Origin: Xanthomonas bonasiae
Lineage (GTDB): Bacteria; Pseudomonadota; Gammaproteobacteria; Xanthomonadales; Xanthomonadaceae
DNA length: 64,000 nt
Direction of reading: 5' to 3'
Assembly: GCF_017163705.1 (NCBI RefSeq)
Contig: NZ_JAFIWB010000001.1
Span: 62,001-126,000 of the forward strand
The notes beneath the pieces were generated by a model. It ran no database searches. It was not told where the DNA came from and saw only the letters and a program-made list of their open reading frames with translations. Within the stretch, counting starts at the first letter, position 1, and each line of letters opens with the position of its first letter. Positions 19,646-34,839 of the stretch are shown one piece after another. Made by a program: the position numbers and the translations under genes.

Positions 19646-19938
19646 CAGCGGTACTCCTGAGGGTTGCCGCACCGGACGGGAATGCCGCGCACGGGCTTCG
19701 TTGCGCTTCGTGCAGCGGCGCGGCGCGTCGTGACGACGGCGTTCGCAGGCAGCGACAGCGATGGACAAGCGGGCGTTGGCATGGGCGGCGGACAGTGATG
19801 ACGGGGCGCCATTGTCGCCCAGTCGCAGTGCCTACGACGACGCGGCGGCAGGATGCGTCCACAAGCTCGGCCGGAGCGATGCGATCGCCGCTGCGGCGGC
19901 CTGTCCTGCACCGCCGGATCTACAAAAGCGCAGGCAAC

Positions 19939-19967
19939 AAAAAAGCCAGGGATCGCTCCCTGGCTTT
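19939..19967 (-). terminator. ftsH terminator
   Basis: On the minus strand the hairpin AAAGCCAGGGAGCGATCCCTGGCTTT (in pieces: stem AAAGCCAGGGA/TCCCTGGCTTT) is followed by a T-run (TTTTTTGTTG). It begins 22 bases after the ftsH stop. This is a clear rho-independent terminator that also insulates folP. Confidence 0.9.
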
Positions 19968-19988
19968 CCGATCGACCCGAGCGGGCGC

Positions 19989-21932
<1,944 letters not shown>

Positions 21933-21991
21933 CCTCATTGGCTCCGGTGTCCCTTCAACTCTTTCTCGATGCGTGATGCGACGGGTTCAGC

Positions 21992-22624
21992 TTACTTGAT
22001 CTGGGCACGCTTGCCCTGTCCGAGGACATAGACCTCCGGCGAGCGCTTGCGCGATGCCGCCGGTTTGCGGATGGACACCTTCTCGTAACGGCGGCGCATC
22101 TCGCGGATGTAGTCGTCGGACCCGACGCCCTGGAACAGCTTGATCAGGAACGCCCCGCCCGGTTTGAGGTGGGTATCGGCGAACGCCATCGCCAATTCGG
22201 CCAGATGCATCATCCGCGGCTGGTCGACCGCATCCATGCCGCTTTTATTGGGGGCCATATCCGACAGCACAAGGTCTACCGGGTTGCCGCCCAGCATTTC
22301 CTCGAACTGCGATAGCACCGCGTCTTCCCTGAAGTCGCCGTGAAGGAACTCCACGCCGGCCAGCGGCGGCATCTCCAGGATGTCCAGCGCCAGCACCCGG
22401 CCGCGCTCGCCCAGCGACTTGCGCACCTGCTGCGACCAGCCGCCCGGCGCGGCGCCGAGATCGACCACCAGCATGTCCGGCTTGAGCAGCTTGTCGCGCT
22501 GCAGCAGCTCTTCCAGCTTGTAGGCGGCACGCGAACGCATGCCTTCGGCCTGGGCCTTCTTCACGAAGGGGTCGGCGAAATGTTCGCGGAGCCAGCGTTG
22601 GCTGCTTTTGCTGCGGGTTGCCAT
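21992..22624 (-). CDS. rlmE: 23S rRNA 2'-O-methyltransferase RlmE (FtsJ)
   Basis: 210 residues. The SAM site is VVDLGAAPGGWSQQV; the catalytic K-D-K-E set is consistent with AYKLEELLQRD, LSDMAPNKSG and GGAFLIKLFQG. It methylates U2552 in the A loop of 23S rRNA and matures the 50S subunit. It is divergent from yhbY with 66 bases between, which must hold both promoters, and is followed by ftsH on the same strand. Confidence 0.96.
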   Translation of the reverse strand: MATRSKSSQRWLREHFADPFVKKAQAEGMRSRAAYKLEELLQRDKLLKPDMLVVDLGAAPGGWSQQVRKSLGERGRVLALDILEMPPLAGVEFLHGDFREDAVLSQFEEMLGGNPVDLVLSDMAPNKSGMDAVDQPRMMHLAELAMAFADTHLKPGGAFLIKLFQGVGSDDYIREMRRRYEKVSIRKPAASRKRSPEVYVLGQGKRAQIK

Positions 22625-22690
22625 GGGATCGCGGTCGTGGTGGGCGGCCATGATACCCTGATCGCCCTTGGCAACCCCGTTCCCGCCTGC

Positions 22691-22996
22691 ATGTCGATCA
22701 GCCTGACTCCGTCCCAGAACCGCTTCCTGCGCGGCCTGGCGCACGACCTCAAACCCCTGTTGCAGATCGGCGGCAAGGGCGTCACGCCGGCCTTCCTGGC
22801 CGAACTGGACGAGGTGCTGGAGCGCCACGAACTGGTCAAGGTGAAGGTCGGCGGCGACGACCGCGAGGCCCGCGACGCGAGCATCGCCAGCCTGGTCGAG
22901 CAATCGCACAGCGTGCTGGTGCAGCGCATCGGCCACACCGCGATCCTGTATCGCCCGGCCAAGGAAGACCGCCAGATCGTGCTGCCGCGCGGCTGA
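22691..22996 (+). CDS. yhbY: CRM-domain RNA-binding protein YhbY
   Basis: 101 residues forming a single CRM domain: LTPSQNRFLRGLAHDLKPLLQIGGKGVTPAFLAELDEVLERHELVKVKV in pieces. The GxxG loop is seen as GGKG. YhbY associates with pre-50S ribosomal particles. Its divergent pairing with rlmE, another 50S-maturation gene, is conserved in proteobacteria. The start at 22691 (MSISLTPSQ) gives the family length. Confidence 0.94.
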   Translation: MSISLTPSQNRFLRGLAHDLKPLLQIGGKGVTPAFLAELDEVLERHELVKVKVGGDDREARDASIASLVEQSHSVLVQRIGHTAILYRPAKEDRQIVLPRG

Positions 22997-23015
22997 CCCG
23001 CTTCCCGGTGCCCTC

Positions 23016-23390
23016 ATGCAGCTGACCCAGGACCTGCCCGATTACGCCTACACCCTGCGCATGGCCGATGGCCGCCAGGCCAAGGTGAACGACCGCCTGC
23101 TCACCCGCAGTTTCATTCTCGCCCCGGATGCCTTGGTCGAGGCATGGGACGCGCCGATCGCAACCGAGTTGCAGCCCCAGCACCTGCAGCCCTTGCTGGA
23201 AATGAACCCGGCCCTGGTGATCCTGGGCACCGGCGAACGCCAGGTCTTCCCCTCTGCCGCCGCGCTGGCGCTGTTCCTGACCCGCGGCATCGGCATCGAA
23301 GTGATGAACAACGCCGCGGCGGCGCGCACCTACAACGTACTGGCCGCCGAAGGCCGGCGCGTGGCGGTCGGGTTCCTGCTCGAAGGCTGA
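23016..23390 (+). CDS. Mth938-like domain protein (DUF498)
   Basis: 124 residues of the Mth938/NDUFAF3-like fold: an early YAYTLRMADGRQAKVNDRLLTRSFILAPD, then NPALVILGTGERQVFP and the late GIGIEVMNNAAAARTYNVLAAEGRRVAVGFLL. Mitochondrial relatives help assemble complex I; the bacterial role is unknown. It follows yhbY by 19 bases and is probably in the same transcript. Its 3' end faces the nlpD 3' repeat array. Confidence 0.8.
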   Translation: MQLTQDLPDYAYTLRMADGRQAKVNDRLLTRSFILAPDALVEAWDAPIATELQPQHLQPLLEMNPALVILGTGERQVFPSAAALALFLTRGIGIEVMNNAAAARTYNVLAAEGRRVAVGFLLEG

Positions 23391-23483
23391 GCGGCAGCAC
23401 CGTCGCTGTCTGTGCGGACCGCGTTTCGCCGTCCGATCCACTGGCGCGCTGCGCCGGAATACGCCCCATCGCCGATCCGCCGC

Positions 23484-23931
23484 TTGCTTGCTCAGCAAAT
23501 ACAGCAACGTGATCGACCGGCTTGGCCGTTGTCGCGGACGAGGAGGCGCCGCCTGAGGTCCACCGGACCGCGCGCCGCTGAGCGCCCGGCGCGCTGCGCC
23601 GGGCCGGGGATCCGCCCGAAGGCCGACGTACCGTTACTTGCTGGGCAAGTACAGCAGCGGGTCGACCGGCTTGCTGTTGTAGTGGGCGAAGCGGCGCCGC
23701 CTGCGGTCCACCGGACCGCGCGTCGCCGAGCGCCCGGCGCGCTGCGCCGGGCCGGGGATCCGCCCGAGGGCCGACGTACCGACTACTTGCTGGGCAAGTA
23801 CAGCAGCGGGTCGACCGGCTTGCCGTTGTAGCGGGCGAAGCGGCGTCGCCTGCGGTCCACCGGACCGCGCGTCGCTGAGCGCCCGGCGCGCTGCGCCGGG
23901 CCGGGGATCCGCCCGAGGGCCGACGTACCGA
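23484..23931 (-). repeat. tandem 149-bp units carrying copies of the nlpD 3' end
   Basis: Directly after the nlpD stop the sequence repeats with a 149-base period. Unit starts (the reverse complement of the last codons) fall at about 23783, 23634 and 23484, with a still weaker trace at 23400-23480. Each unit repeats the final 16 or so nlpD codons (…NGKPVDPLLYLPSK and a stop) and about 97 bases of GC-rich sequence. That sequence includes the hairpin GCCCGGCGC-GCT-GCGCCGGGC at 23881, 23732 and 23583, exactly 149 apart. The first two copies keep the frame and a stop codon (TAG, TAA); the third has a one-base insertion that breaks the frame. Confidence 0.9.
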
Positions 23932-24720
23932 TTACTTGCTGGGCAGGTACAGCAGCGGGTCAACCGGTTTGCCGTTGTAGCGGATCTCGAAGTGCAGCAT
24001 GTCGCGCGCGGCGCCGCTGCGCCCCATCTCGGCGATCTGCTCGCCGGCCTTCACGTTCTGGCCTTCGTTGACCAGGCGCTTGCGGTTGTGACCGTAGGCC
24101 GACAGCCATTGCTCGTTGTGCTTGATGATGATCAGTTCGCCGTAGCCGACCAGGCCGGCGCCCGAATAGACCACCACGCCATCGGCGGCGGCACGCACCG
24201 CCTGGCCGCTGCTGCCGGCGATGTCCACGCCCTGCTTGGTGGTCTCGCCGACCACGAAGCGGCTGACCACCGCGCCGTCGGCCGGCCAGCGCCAGCTGAA
24301 GCCGCTGCTCACCGGCGTCGGCGCAGCGACCGGCGGCCGCGCGGCGGTTCCCGCAGAACCGGGCGCCGCGACCGGAGCGCTGCCGGGCCGCGCGACGACC
24401 GTGCCGCCGCCACCCGGTGGGTACAGCTTCAGCGACTGCCCGGGATAGATCGTGTACGGCGGCGGCAGCCGGTTCCAGGCGGCCAGGTCCTGCGGATTGA
24501 TGTTGTTGACGCGGGCGATCGCGTACAGCGTGTCGCCACGGCGCACGGTCGCACTGACCCCGGGCTTGGGCACGGACGGACGCGGCGCCGACGTGCCGGG
24601 CTTGCCGGGCGCTCCGGACGTCCGCACGACGGTGGCGCTGCTGCACGCGCCCATCCCTGCCGCCACCAGCAACCACACGCTGCAACGCAGGCCGTTGCGC
24701 ACCACCCGATCGACGCTCAT
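23932..24720 (-). CDS. nlpD: NlpD-type LysM/M23 lipoprotein (amidase activator)
   Basis: 262 residues. The N-terminus is a lipoprotein signal with lipobox LLVAAGMGAC. A LysM domain follows (VRRGDTLYAIARVNNINPQDLAAWN in pieces, about 58-100), a Pro/Ala-rich linker, and a C-terminal M23 domain (about 150-262). The first zinc ligand is replaced (KQGVDIAG instead of HxGxD), as in E. coli NlpD, so it should activate a cell-wall amidase rather than cut peptidoglycan itself. The ending FEIRYNGKPVDPLLYLPSK matches the family end, so this is the intact copy. It overlaps yqaA by four bases (ATGA). No rpoS follows, as expected in Xanthomonas. Its 3' flank is the tandem array. Confidence 0.92.
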   Translation of the reverse strand: MSVDRVVRNGLRCSVWLLVAAGMGACSSATVVRTSGAPGKPGTSAPRPSVPKPGVSATVRRGDTLYAIARVNNINPQDLAAWNRLPPPYTIYPGQSLKLYPPGGGGTVVARPGSAPVAAPGSAGTAARPPVAAPTPVSSGFSWRWPADGAVVSRFVVGETTKQGVDIAGSSGQAVRAAADGVVVYSGAGLVGYGELIIIKHNEQWLSAYGHNRKRLVNEGQNVKAGEQIAEMGRSGAARDMLHFEIRYNGKPVDPLLYLPSK

Positions 24721-25331
24721 CCGTACTTCGCTCTCCATATGACCCACACCACCAGCAGCGCCAGGATCGCCATCGCGACCCAACCGAGCGGTTCGATCCA
24801 GCGCCGCAACGCGGCTTCCGCACGCGGCCCGCCCAGGCGGATCGCGCCGGCCACCAGGTACACGCGCTTGCCGCGGCCGACCAGCATGCTCGCCAGGAAC
24901 GGTAGCAGCGGGATTCCCACGATGCCTGAGGCCCAGGTAAATATCTTCAGCGGGATTGGGGTGAAACCGGCCAGCACCAGCAGCCAGAACGCACGCCATG
25001 GCGACTCGGCGACCACCTCGCGCAGATGAGTCACCTGCGCATCGATCTTCTGCGTCCAGCCCAGCCATTCGATCAGCGGCTGCACCGCGGCGAAGGCGAA
25101 ATGGCCGAGCATGTAGCCGACCAGCGCACCGGCCAGCGAGCCCATCAGGCTCAGCGTGGCGAACCACAGCGCGCGCCGCGGTTGCGCCAGCGACATCGGC
25201 GCCAGCATCACCTCCGGCGGCACCGGGAACACGATCGCCTCGGCGAAGCTGAGCCCGGTCAGGAACGTCGGCGCGCGGCGATGGCGCGACCAGGCGATGG
25301 CACGTTCGTACAACGGCCCGAATATCTTCAT
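24717..25331 (-). CDS. DedA/SNARE-associated family membrane protein (YqaA type)
   Basis: 204 residues with four or five hydrophobic segments. The pattern LSFAEAIVFPVPPEVMLAPMSLAQP and the Gly-rich GSLAGALVGYMLGHFAF are typical of the YqaA subgroup of the VTT/DedA superfamily, proteins linked with membrane lipid scrambling and envelope integrity. It lies between pcm and nlpD in the surE-pcm-yqaA-nlpD order and overlaps nlpD by four bases. Confidence 0.85.
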   Translation of the reverse strand: MKIFGPLYERAIAWSRHRRAPTFLTGLSFAEAIVFPVPPEVMLAPMSLAQPRRALWFATLSLMGSLAGALVGYMLGHFAFAAVQPLIEWLGWTQKIDAQVTHLREVVAESPWRAFWLLVLAGFTPIPLKIFTWASGIVGIPLLPFLASMLVGRGKRVYLVAGAIRLGGPRAEAALRRWIEPLGWVAMAILALLVVWVIWRAKYG

Positions 25332-25365
25332 GCAACCCAGCTCCGGTGATTCAATCCAGGGTGAC

Positions 25366-26043
25366 TCAATCCAGCATGCCCGACAGCAGCGGGACGAAGG
25401 TCACCGGCGCCAGAATGTCTTGTTCGATGCGGCCTTCGGCATCGCGGCGCAGGCGCACCAGCGATTGCGACGAGGGACCGCCGACCGGCGCCACCAGGCA
25501 GCCGCCCGGCGCCAGTTGCTCGACCAGCGCATCGACCAGCGCCGGCGCCGCGGCGGTGACCACGATCGCATCGTAGGGGCCGTGCTCGGCCCAGCCGATG
25601 CGGCCGTCGTCGTGCTTGCTGCGCACGTTCATGCCGAGCTGGCGCAAGCGCTTGCGCGCCTGCCGCAGCAGGTCGCCGATGCGCTCCACGGTATAGACCT
25701 CCAGCCCCAGCGCGGCCAGGATCGCGGCCTGGTAGCCGGAGCCGGTGCCCACTTCCAGCACCTTCTTCGGTGCAACCTCGAGCACGGTCTCGGTCATCCG
25801 CGCCACCACCCACGGCTGCGAGATGGTCTGGCCATGGCCGATCGGCAGCGCGGTGTCCTCGTAGGCGCGCGAGGCCAGCGCTTCATCGATGAACAGGTGC
25901 CGCGGCACCGTGCGCACCGCGTTGAGCACGGCCTCGTCGCGAATGCCGGACTCGCGCAGGCGTTCGACCAGGCGGTCGCGCACGCGCTGCGAGGTCATGC
26001 CGATGCCGATCGCTTCCGGTTGCAGGCGCAGCCGCGGGGTCAT
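25366..26043 (-). CDS. pcm: protein-L-isoaspartate O-methyltransferase
   Basis: 225 residues. SAM motif I is [16 protein letters not shown], preceded by the family signature [22 protein letters not shown] in pieces; motif II is the [10 protein letters not shown] strand. It repairs isoaspartyl residues in aged proteins. The start codon overlaps the surE stop (ATGA), so the two are translationally coupled, the usual arrangement for these stress-survival genes. Confidence 0.95.
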   Translation of the reverse strand: MTPRLRLQPEAIGIGMTSQRVRDRLVERLRESGIRDEAVLNAVRTVPRHLFIDEALASRAYEDTALPIGHGQTISQPWVVARMTETVLEVAPKKVLEVGTGSGYQAAILAALGLEVYTVERIGDLLRQARKRLRQLGMNVRSKHDDGRIGWAEHGPYDAIVVTAAAPALVDALVEQLAPGGCLVAPVGGPSSQSLVRLRRDAEGRIEQDILAPVTFVPLLSGMLD

Positions 26044-26819
26044 GCCGGGTTGTCCAGCGCGGCGGTGAGGCCGCCGACCCAGCTGGCCACCGTCTCCAGC
26101 GCCTGGTAGCGGGTCAGGTCGACCTGGATCGGGGTGATCGAGATGAAGCCGGTGCGCACCGCGTGGAAATCGGTGCCCGGGCCGGCGTCCTGCTCGCGGC
26201 CGGCCGGGCCGATCCAGTACACGGTGCCGCCGCGCGGGTCGGGCTGCGGCAGGCACGGTTCGGAGCGGTGGCGGTTGCCGAGCCGGGTGACCTCGAAGCC
26301 CTTGATCTCGCCCCACGGCAGGTCCGGCACGTTGACGTTGAGGATGGTGTCCGCCGGCAGCGGATCCGCCTTCAGCCGCGCCACGATCTCGACCGCGGCG
26401 CGCGCGGCGGTCTGGAAGTGCTTGGGTTCGTGGTTGTGGGTGACCAGCGACATCGCCAGCGCGGGCAGGCCCAGGAAGCGGCCTTCCATCGCCGCCGAGA
26501 CGGTGCCCGAATAGATCACGTCGTCGCCCAGGTTGGCCGAGTTGTTGATCCCCGAGACCACCATGTCCGGTTCGTCGTGGAGCATGCCGGTGAGCGCCAG
26601 GTGCACGCAATCGGTCGGCGTACCGGCGACGCTGCAGGTGTGCGGGTCGATGCGCTTGATCCGGATCGGCAGATCCAGGGTCAGCGAGTTGCTGGCGCCG
26701 GAACGATCGCGATCGGGTGCGACCACGGTCACTTCGTGGCCCGCGCCGCGCAGTTGCTCGGCCAGCATCTTGATGCCGGGGGCGTCGACGCCGTCGTCGT
26801 TGCTCACTAATACGCGCAT
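26040..26819 (-). CDS. surE: 5'/3'-nucleotidase SurE
   Basis: 259 residues. The metal site is [17 protein letters not shown] at the N-terminus, with [43 protein letters not shown] in pieces and [21 protein letters not shown] further on. It dephosphorylates nucleoside monophosphates and short polyphosphate. The start at 26819 is set by the family N-terminus. It is divergent from the Smr gene with 109 bases between. Confidence 0.96.
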   Translation of the reverse strand: MRVLVSNDDGVDAPGIKMLAEQLRGAGHEVTVVAPDRDRSGASNSLTLDLPIRIKRIDPHTCSVAGTPTDCVHLALTGMLHDEPDMVVSGINNSANLGDDVIYSGTVSAAMEGRFLGLPALAMSLVTHNHEPKHFQTAARAAVEIVARLKADPLPADTILNVNVPDLPWGEIKGFEVTRLGNRHRSEPCLPQPDPRGGTVYWIGPAGREQDAGPGTDFHAVRTGFISITPIQVDLTRYQALETVASWVGGLTAALDNPA

Positions 26820-26928
26820 GGGACTCCTCGGATAACCCGGCCATGATACCGGATGCGTCCCTCGCCTTCCGCCCTCATGCACGCTCGCACTGCTTGCGCC
26901 GCGTGACCGGCGGGTTACGCTGTGCGCC

Positions 26929-27462
26929 ATGTCGCATCCCGAAGACGAAGATCCCGCCGCCCTGTTCCGCGCGGCGATCGGCGCGGTCACGCCGCTCAAC
27001 GCGACGCCGCCGGCCAATGCCAAGCCGCGGCCGAAGCCGCGCGCGCGCATGGCCGAGCGCGACGACGCAGAGGCGCAGAGCGAATTCCAGCGCCTGTTGC
27101 GCGACAGCGCGCCGCTGGAAGCCGGCGACGTGGCCAGCTACCGCCGCGAGAACGTGCCGGCGCGGGTGTTCCAGCGGCTGCGCCGGGGCCAGTTCTCCGC
27201 CCAGGACGAACTGGACCTGCATGGCGCCAACGCGGCGCAGGCCGAGGCGCTACTGCGGCAGTTCATCGCCGAGGCGCATGCGCACGAGTTCGGCTGCGTG
27301 CGCATCGTGCACGGCAAGGGCCTGCAGTCCGGCGGCATCCCGATGCTGAAGAATCTGGTCGATCGCCTGCTGCGGCAGCGCAACGACGTGCTGGCGTTCC
27401 ATTCGGCGCCGCCCACGCAAGGCGGTACCGGGGCGATGCTGGTGTTGCTGGCGCGGCGCTGA
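26929..27462 (+). CDS. Smr domain protein
   Basis: 177 residues. The N-terminal half is low-complexity and basic. The C-terminal Smr domain has [17 protein letters not shown] (about 86-102), then [13 protein letters not shown] (about 124-136) and [17 protein letters not shown]. Smr proteins of this SmrA/SmrB size are nucleases; SmrB cuts mRNA at collided ribosomes. Key D-x-H and HGKG residues are present. It sits on the opposite strand inside the otherwise unidirectional truD-surE run, convergent with truD (11 bases between the stops). Confidence 0.88.
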   Translation: MSHPEDEDPAALFRAAIGAVTPLNATPPANAKPRPKPRARMAERDDAEAQSEFQRLLRDSAPLEAGDVASYRRENVPARVFQRLRRGQFSAQDELDLHGANAAQAEALLRQFIAEAHAHEFGCVRIVHGKGLQSGGIPMLKNLVDRLLRQRNDVLAFHSAPPTQGGTGAMLVLLARR

Positions 27463-27473
27463 CGCCGCGCCGC

Positions 27474-28538
27474 TCACTCCTGCGCCGCCGGCTCGGCCTG
27501 CGCGCCCTGTCCGGCATCGACGACCTCGCCCAGCTCGTGCAGCAGCGCGGTGGCATAGCTGCCCGGCGGCAGCGCGAAACGCAGTTCCAGCGCGTCGTCG
27601 TGCGCGTCCAGCCAGCGCCACTGCAGCGCGGCCGCGCGCAAGCGGGTGGCGCGCCGTTCCTGTTTCAGACCTTCGCGCTCCAGGCCTTCGCGCAAGCGCA
27701 CGGACGTCGCATCCTCGAGCGCGGCCAGTTCCAGCGCGCGCGCCGCGTCGGCGCTGCGCAACTCGCCCGCGCCCCACAACGGCGCCGAAGGATGGATGTC
27801 GAAACGCTGCAGCCGCTCGGCCAGCACGTCGGACCAGGGTTCCGGGCCGAACACGCTGCGGCTGCCGTCGAGCAGCCACACCTCGCCATCCAGCGCGCCG
27901 TCCCAGTTGCCCGCCGCCACGCGCGCGGCCAGGACCCGGTTGAACAGTTCCGAGCGCGCCGCCGACAACAGCAGCGAGCGCTGCTCGCGCCGCACCCGGC
28001 GCCCGCCGAACATCGCCAGTGCGTTGCCGACGTTGCCGCCGTCGCGACCGAAGCGCTGTTCGCCGAACCAGTTGGGAATGCCGCGCGCGGCGATCTGCGC
28101 CAGCCGCGCCTCGATCGCGGCGCGCTCGCCGCGCACCTCGCGCAACACCAGCACGAACCCGTTGCCGGCCAGCGCACCGCGCGGCAGCTTGCGGTTGTGC
28201 CACTGCGACTGCACGACCTGCAGGTCCTCGCTGTGCAGCGCCTCCAGCGCCGGCGCCACCCGCTTGGGCAGGTGCACCGAGAAGCGCTGGGTGGTGACCG
28301 CGTGGCGGTCCTTCATGCCCGCATAGCCGATCGCCATCTCCGTCACACCTGCCCATTGCGCCAGGCGGCGTGCGGCGAATGCGGTGTTCATGCCGCGCTT
28401 GCGCACGGTCAGCAACAGATGTTCGCCCTCGCCGCTCGGCTCGAACGCGGGCATTTCGTCGACCTGGAAATCCTCGGCCACGCTGCGCATGCGCGCCTGC
28501 AACGGCGCGGCGCCGAACGCGCGCGGCAAGTCGCTCAC
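27474..28538 (-). CDS. truD: tRNA pseudouridine(13) synthase TruD
   Basis: 354 residues. The catalytic Asp is in [19 protein letters not shown] (in pieces), with the earlier [31 protein letters not shown] and the later [14 protein letters not shown]. It makes pseudouridine at position 13 of tRNA-Glu and others. The start is a GTG at 28538 overlapping the ispF stop (GTGA); no ATG fits the family N-terminus. Confidence 0.94.
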   Translation of the reverse strand: MSDLPRAFGAAPLQARMRSVAEDFQVDEMPAFEPSGEGEHLLLTVRKRGMNTAFAARRLAQWAGVTEMAIGYAGMKDRHAVTTQRFSVHLPKRVAPALEALHSEDLQVVQSQWHNRKLPRGALAGNGFVLVLREVRGERAAIEARLAQIAARGIPNWFGEQRFGRDGGNVGNALAMFGGRRVRREQRSLLLSAARSELFNRVLAARVAAGNWDGALDGEVWLLDGSRSVFGPEPWSDVLAERLQRFDIHPSAPLWGAGELRSADAARALELAALEDATSVRLREGLEREGLKQERRATRLRAAALQWRWLDAHDDALELRFALPPGSYATALLHELGEVVDAGQGAQAEPAAQE

Positions 28539-29026
28539 AGCGCCACCAGCAACACCGCCGCCTGCGCCGCGATGCCTTCGCCGCGGCCGGTGAACCCCAA
28601 CTGCTCGCTGGTGGTGGCCTTGACGCTGACCCGCTCGACGCCGACCTGCAGCAGCGCGGCCAGGCGTTCGCGCATCGCCAGCGCATGCGGGCCGACCTTG
28701 GGCCGCTCGCAGATCACGGTGACGTCGGCGTTGCCGAGCTGCCAGCCGCGCTCGCGCAACAGTTGCTCGCAATGGCTCAGGAACTGCGCGCTGTCGGCGC
28801 CCTTCCAGCGCGCATCCGAGGGCGGGAAATGCTGGCCGATGTCGCCCAGCGCCAGTGCGCCGAGCAGCGCGTCGCACAGCGCGTGGATCACCACGTCGCC
28901 GTCGCTGTGCGCCAGCACGCCGCGCGTGTGCGGCACGCGCACGCCGCCGAGCATCACGTGGTCGCCGTCGCCGAAGGCGTGCACGTCGTAGCCCTGGCCG
29001 ATACGGAAGGGAGGAAAGTCAGGCAT
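28535..29026 (-). CDS. ispF: 2-C-methyl-D-erythritol 2,4-cyclodiphosphate synthase
   Basis: 163 residues. The zinc site is in [22 protein letters not shown], with [30 protein letters not shown] and the C-terminal [19 protein letters not shown]. It forms the cyclic diphosphate in the MEP isoprenoid pathway. The start at 29026 ([10 protein letters not shown]) is preferred; an ATG two codons upstream is possible. It lies between ispD and truD and overlaps truD by four bases. Confidence 0.95.
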   Translation of the reverse strand: MPDFPPFRIGQGYDVHAFGDGDHVMLGGVRVPHTRGVLAHSDGDVVIHALCDALLGALALGDIGQHFPPSDARWKGADSAQFLSHCEQLLRERGWQLGNADVTVICERPKVGPHALAMRERLAALLQVGVERVSVKATTSEQLGFTGRGEGIAAQAAVLLVAL

Positions 29027-29098
29027 GGGCATCGCAGGATCGCAAAAGGAAAAAAGGAAGGCATCGGCGGCGCGACGCCGCAGCGCGGCGCGGCCGCG

Positions 29099-29800
29099 TC
29101 ACGGCTGCCGCGCGCGCAGGAACAGTTCGAACTCGAAGCGCACCAGGTCGGCCGGGGTGGTGACCTTGAAGTTGTCCTCGGCGCCCTCGACCAGCAGCGG
29201 CCGCAGGCCCAGCAACTCCATCGCCATCGCATCGTCGGTGACCTCGACGCCGGCCGCCGCGGCCTGTTCCAGCGCCCTGGTCAGCTGCAGGCGCCGGAAC
29301 AACTGCGGGGTCAGCGCGCGCCACAGGCGCTCGCGCGGCTCGGTGGCGTCGATGCCGCCGTCGTCGCCGGCGCGCTTGAGCGTGTCGCGCACCGGTGCGG
29401 CCAGGATCGCGCCGACCGGATCGCCGCGCCCGGTTTCCAGCAGCCGGTCCAGGTCCGCCAGCGCCAGGTTCGGGCGCGCCGCATCGTGCACCAGCACGAA
29501 ATCGTCCGCCTTGACCGAGTCCGGCAAGGCCTGCAACGCGGCCAGCACCGAGCCGGCACGGCTGGCGCCGCCGACGCAGGTCAGCACCGGCTTGCCGTCC
29601 AGTTCGTTCCAGCCCGGCCAATCGGTATCGTCGGTGCCGAGCGCGACCATCGCCCCGGCCACCGCTGGATGCGCCAGCAGGGCCTGCAGCGCATGCGCGA
29701 TCAACGGCTGCCCGCCGGCCTGCAGATACTGCTTGGGCACGGGACTGCCGAAACGGGTGCCGCGGCCGGCGGCCGGCACCACGGCCCAGACCGTGGCCAT
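29099..29800 (-). CDS. ispD: 2-C-methyl-D-erythritol 4-phosphate cytidylyltransferase
   Basis: 233 residues. The nucleotide-binding start is [23 protein letters not shown] in pieces, with [11 protein letters not shown] and a C-terminal ATTPADL-like [12 protein letters not shown]. It makes CDP-methylerythritol in the MEP pathway. It overlaps ftsB by one base (TGATG) and is followed by ispF after a 72-base gap, the standard gammaproteobacterial ftsB-ispD-ispF order. Confidence 0.96.
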   Translation of the reverse strand: MATVWAVVPAAGRGTRFGSPVPKQYLQAGGQPLIAHALQALLAHPAVAGAMVALGTDDTDWPGWNELDGKPVLTCVGGASRAGSVLAALQALPDSVKADDFVLVHDAARPNLALADLDRLLETGRGDPVGAILAAPVRDTLKRAGDDGGIDATEPRERLWRALTPQLFRRLQLTRALEQAAAAGVEVTDDAMAMELLGLRPLLVEGAEDNFKVTTPADLVRFEFELFLRARQP

Positions 29801-30153
29801 CAGGGTTGCTCGCTCGGCGCGGCCGGCGCCTGCGCCGGGGTGCCGTCGGCGGCCGGCGCGACCGGCACCGGCGCGTCCTCGACGACGCGATAGAACTTCT
29901 CGCCCGGCTTGATCATGCCCAGTTCGCTGCGCGCGCGCTCCTCGATCGCCGCCTCGCCGTCCTTGAGGTCCTTGACCTCGGCGGCGAGCGCGGCATTGCG
30001 TTGCTGCAGGCCTTCGTTATCGCGCTTCTGGTGCTCGACCTGGCTCTCGAGCACCAGCACCTCGCCGGAATTGCCCGGACCGAGCCAGAAACGGTACTGC
30101 AGCCACGCCAGCAGTCCCGCCAGCACCAGCAGCAGCCAGCGCCAGTTGCGCAC
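29800..30153 (-). CDS. ftsB: cell division protein FtsB
   Basis: 117 residues. One N-terminal membrane helix (about 4-20, [20 protein letters not shown]) is followed by a periplasmic coiled coil ([29 protein letters not shown] in pieces) and the conserved [20 protein letters not shown]. The last 25 residues are a Pro/Ala tail longer than in E. coli. FtsB joins FtsL and FtsQ in the divisome and helps activate septal wall synthesis. It starts three bases after eno. Confidence 0.93.
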   Translation of the reverse strand: MRNWRWLLLVLAGLLAWLQYRFWLGPGNSGEVLVLESQVEHQKRDNEGLQQRNAALAAEVKDLKDGEAAIEERARSELGMIKPGEKFYRVVEDAPVPVAPAADGTPAQAPAAPSEQP

Positions 30154-30156
30154 GGC

Positions 30157-31461
<1,305 letters not shown>

Positions 31462-31630
31462 TTACCAGGAAAGGAGGGGGACACCGGAAACCGTCGGATT
31501 ATGGCCGCAGCGCCGCTGCTTGCCAAATGAACCGCGCGCCGCGCCGGCGCCGCGCACGGGTCCGAACAGCGCGAGCGCTGTGCGAGAGACGGGTGCATCC
31601 AGGGGCCGGCGCACCCGCACCGTCGCCGCA

Positions 31631-32467
31631 TCAGCCCAGCCCGTGCTCCAGGAAGCCGCTGCGCTTGGTGATCGCGTCCAGCGCCATCAGCGTCTCCAGC
31701 AGCGCCTCCATCTTGTCCAGCGGCCAGGCATTGGGGCCATCGGACAGCGCCTTGGACGGATCGGGGTGGGTCTCGGCGAACACGCCGGACACGCCCACCG
31801 CCACCGCTGCGCGCGCCAGCACCGGCACGAACTCGCGCTGGCCGCCGGAGGTGCTGCCCTGCCCGCCCGGCAACTGCACCGAATGGGTGGCATCGAACAC
31901 CACCGGGCAGCCGGTCTCGCGCATCACGCTCAGCGAGCGCATGTCGCTGACCAGGTTGTTGTAGCCGAAGCTGGCGCCGCGCTCGCAGACCATGATCTGC
32001 TCGTTGCCGGTGGACTTGGCCTTGTCCACCACCGGTTTCATGTCCCACGGCGACAGGAACTGGCCCTTCTTGATGTTGACCGGCTTGCCGGCGGCGCAGA
32101 CGTTCCTGATGAAGTCGGTCTGCCGCACCAGGAACGCCGGCGTCTGCAGCACGTCGACCACCGCCGCCACCTCATGCATCGGCGTGTACTCGTGCACGTC
32201 GGTCAGCACCGGCACGCCGATCTGCTTCTTCACCGCCTCCAGCACCTTGAGCCCCTCTTCCAGGCCGGGGCCGCGGAAGCTGGTGCCGGAAGTACGGTTG
32301 GCCTTGTCGAAGCTCGACTTGAAGATGAAGTTGATCCCCAGCCTGCCGGTGATCTCCTTGAGCTTGCCGGCCACGTCCAGCTGCAGCTGCATCGACTCGA
32401 TCACGCACGGGCCTGCGATCAGGAACAGCGGCTGGTCCAGGCCGACTTCGAAGCCACACAGTTTCAT
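31631..32467 (-). CDS. kdsA: 3-deoxy-8-phosphooctulonate synthase (KDO-8-P synthase)
   Basis: 278 residues of the class I KDO8P synthase family: [54 protein letters not shown] and [19 protein letters not shown]. It condenses PEP with arabinose 5-phosphate for the KDO of lipopolysaccharide. The start at 32467 ([10 protein letters not shown]) fits the family. It lies between pyrG and eno, an order widely conserved; the gap to pyrG holds a repeat element. Confidence 0.97.
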   Translation of the reverse strand: MKLCGFEVGLDQPLFLIAGPCVIESMQLQLDVAGKLKEITGRLGINFIFKSSFDKANRTSGTSFRGPGLEEGLKVLEAVKKQIGVPVLTDVHEYTPMHEVAAVVDVLQTPAFLVRQTDFIRNVCAAGKPVNIKKGQFLSPWDMKPVVDKAKSTGNEQIMVCERGASFGYNNLVSDMRSLSVMRETGCPVVFDATHSVQLPGGQGSTSGGQREFVPVLARAAVAVGVSGVFAETHPDPSKALSDGPNAWPLDKMEALLETLMALDAITKRSGFLEHGLG

Positions 32468-32487
32468 CGGATCACCTATCGATTGGA

Positions 32488-32614
32488 GCCCCTCTCCCAT
32501 TGGGAGAAGGGTTGGGGTGAGGGTACGGGCGAAGTTTCGAGGAATTCAGGCGTGCGAGGCTGCGCCCGTCCCCTCATCCGGCGCTTCGCGCCACCTTCTC
32601 CCGATGGGAGAAGG
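32488..32614. repeat. intergenic palindromic repeat, ctctccc...gggagaag type
   Basis: The element starts with CCCTCTCCCATTGGGAGAAGGG and ends with CCTTCTCCCGATGGGAGAAGG, each a small hairpin, and contains TTGGGGTGAGGGTACGGG and CCCCTCATCCGGCGCTTCGC. It fills the gap between the pyrG stop (two bases away) and the kdsA start. A second copy with the same words in the opposite orientation is at 50253-50368. It looks like a dispersed non-coding repeat common in Xanthomonas genomes. Confidence 0.8.
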
Positions 32615-32616
32615 AA

Positions 32617-34737
<2,121 letters not shown>

Positions 34738-34839
34738 CTAGCGCACGGCCACGGCACTGGCCCTGAACACCGGCGACGTGCAAAAAGCCGCCGCACACCG
34801 CACACTTCCGGATCTGCTTCGCGCCACCTGTTGAGACGC

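Noticed and set aside
23484-23931. CRISPR-like array
   Set aside because: Repeats are 149 bases, adjacent, without unique spacers, and carry the nlpD gene end; no cas genes nearby.
23634-23963. Separate small gene ending in NSKPVDPLLYLPSK
   Set aside because: It begins inside the nlpD 3' end in the wrong frame and only regains the nlpD tail because of the 149-bp repeat; no ribosome site or start context.
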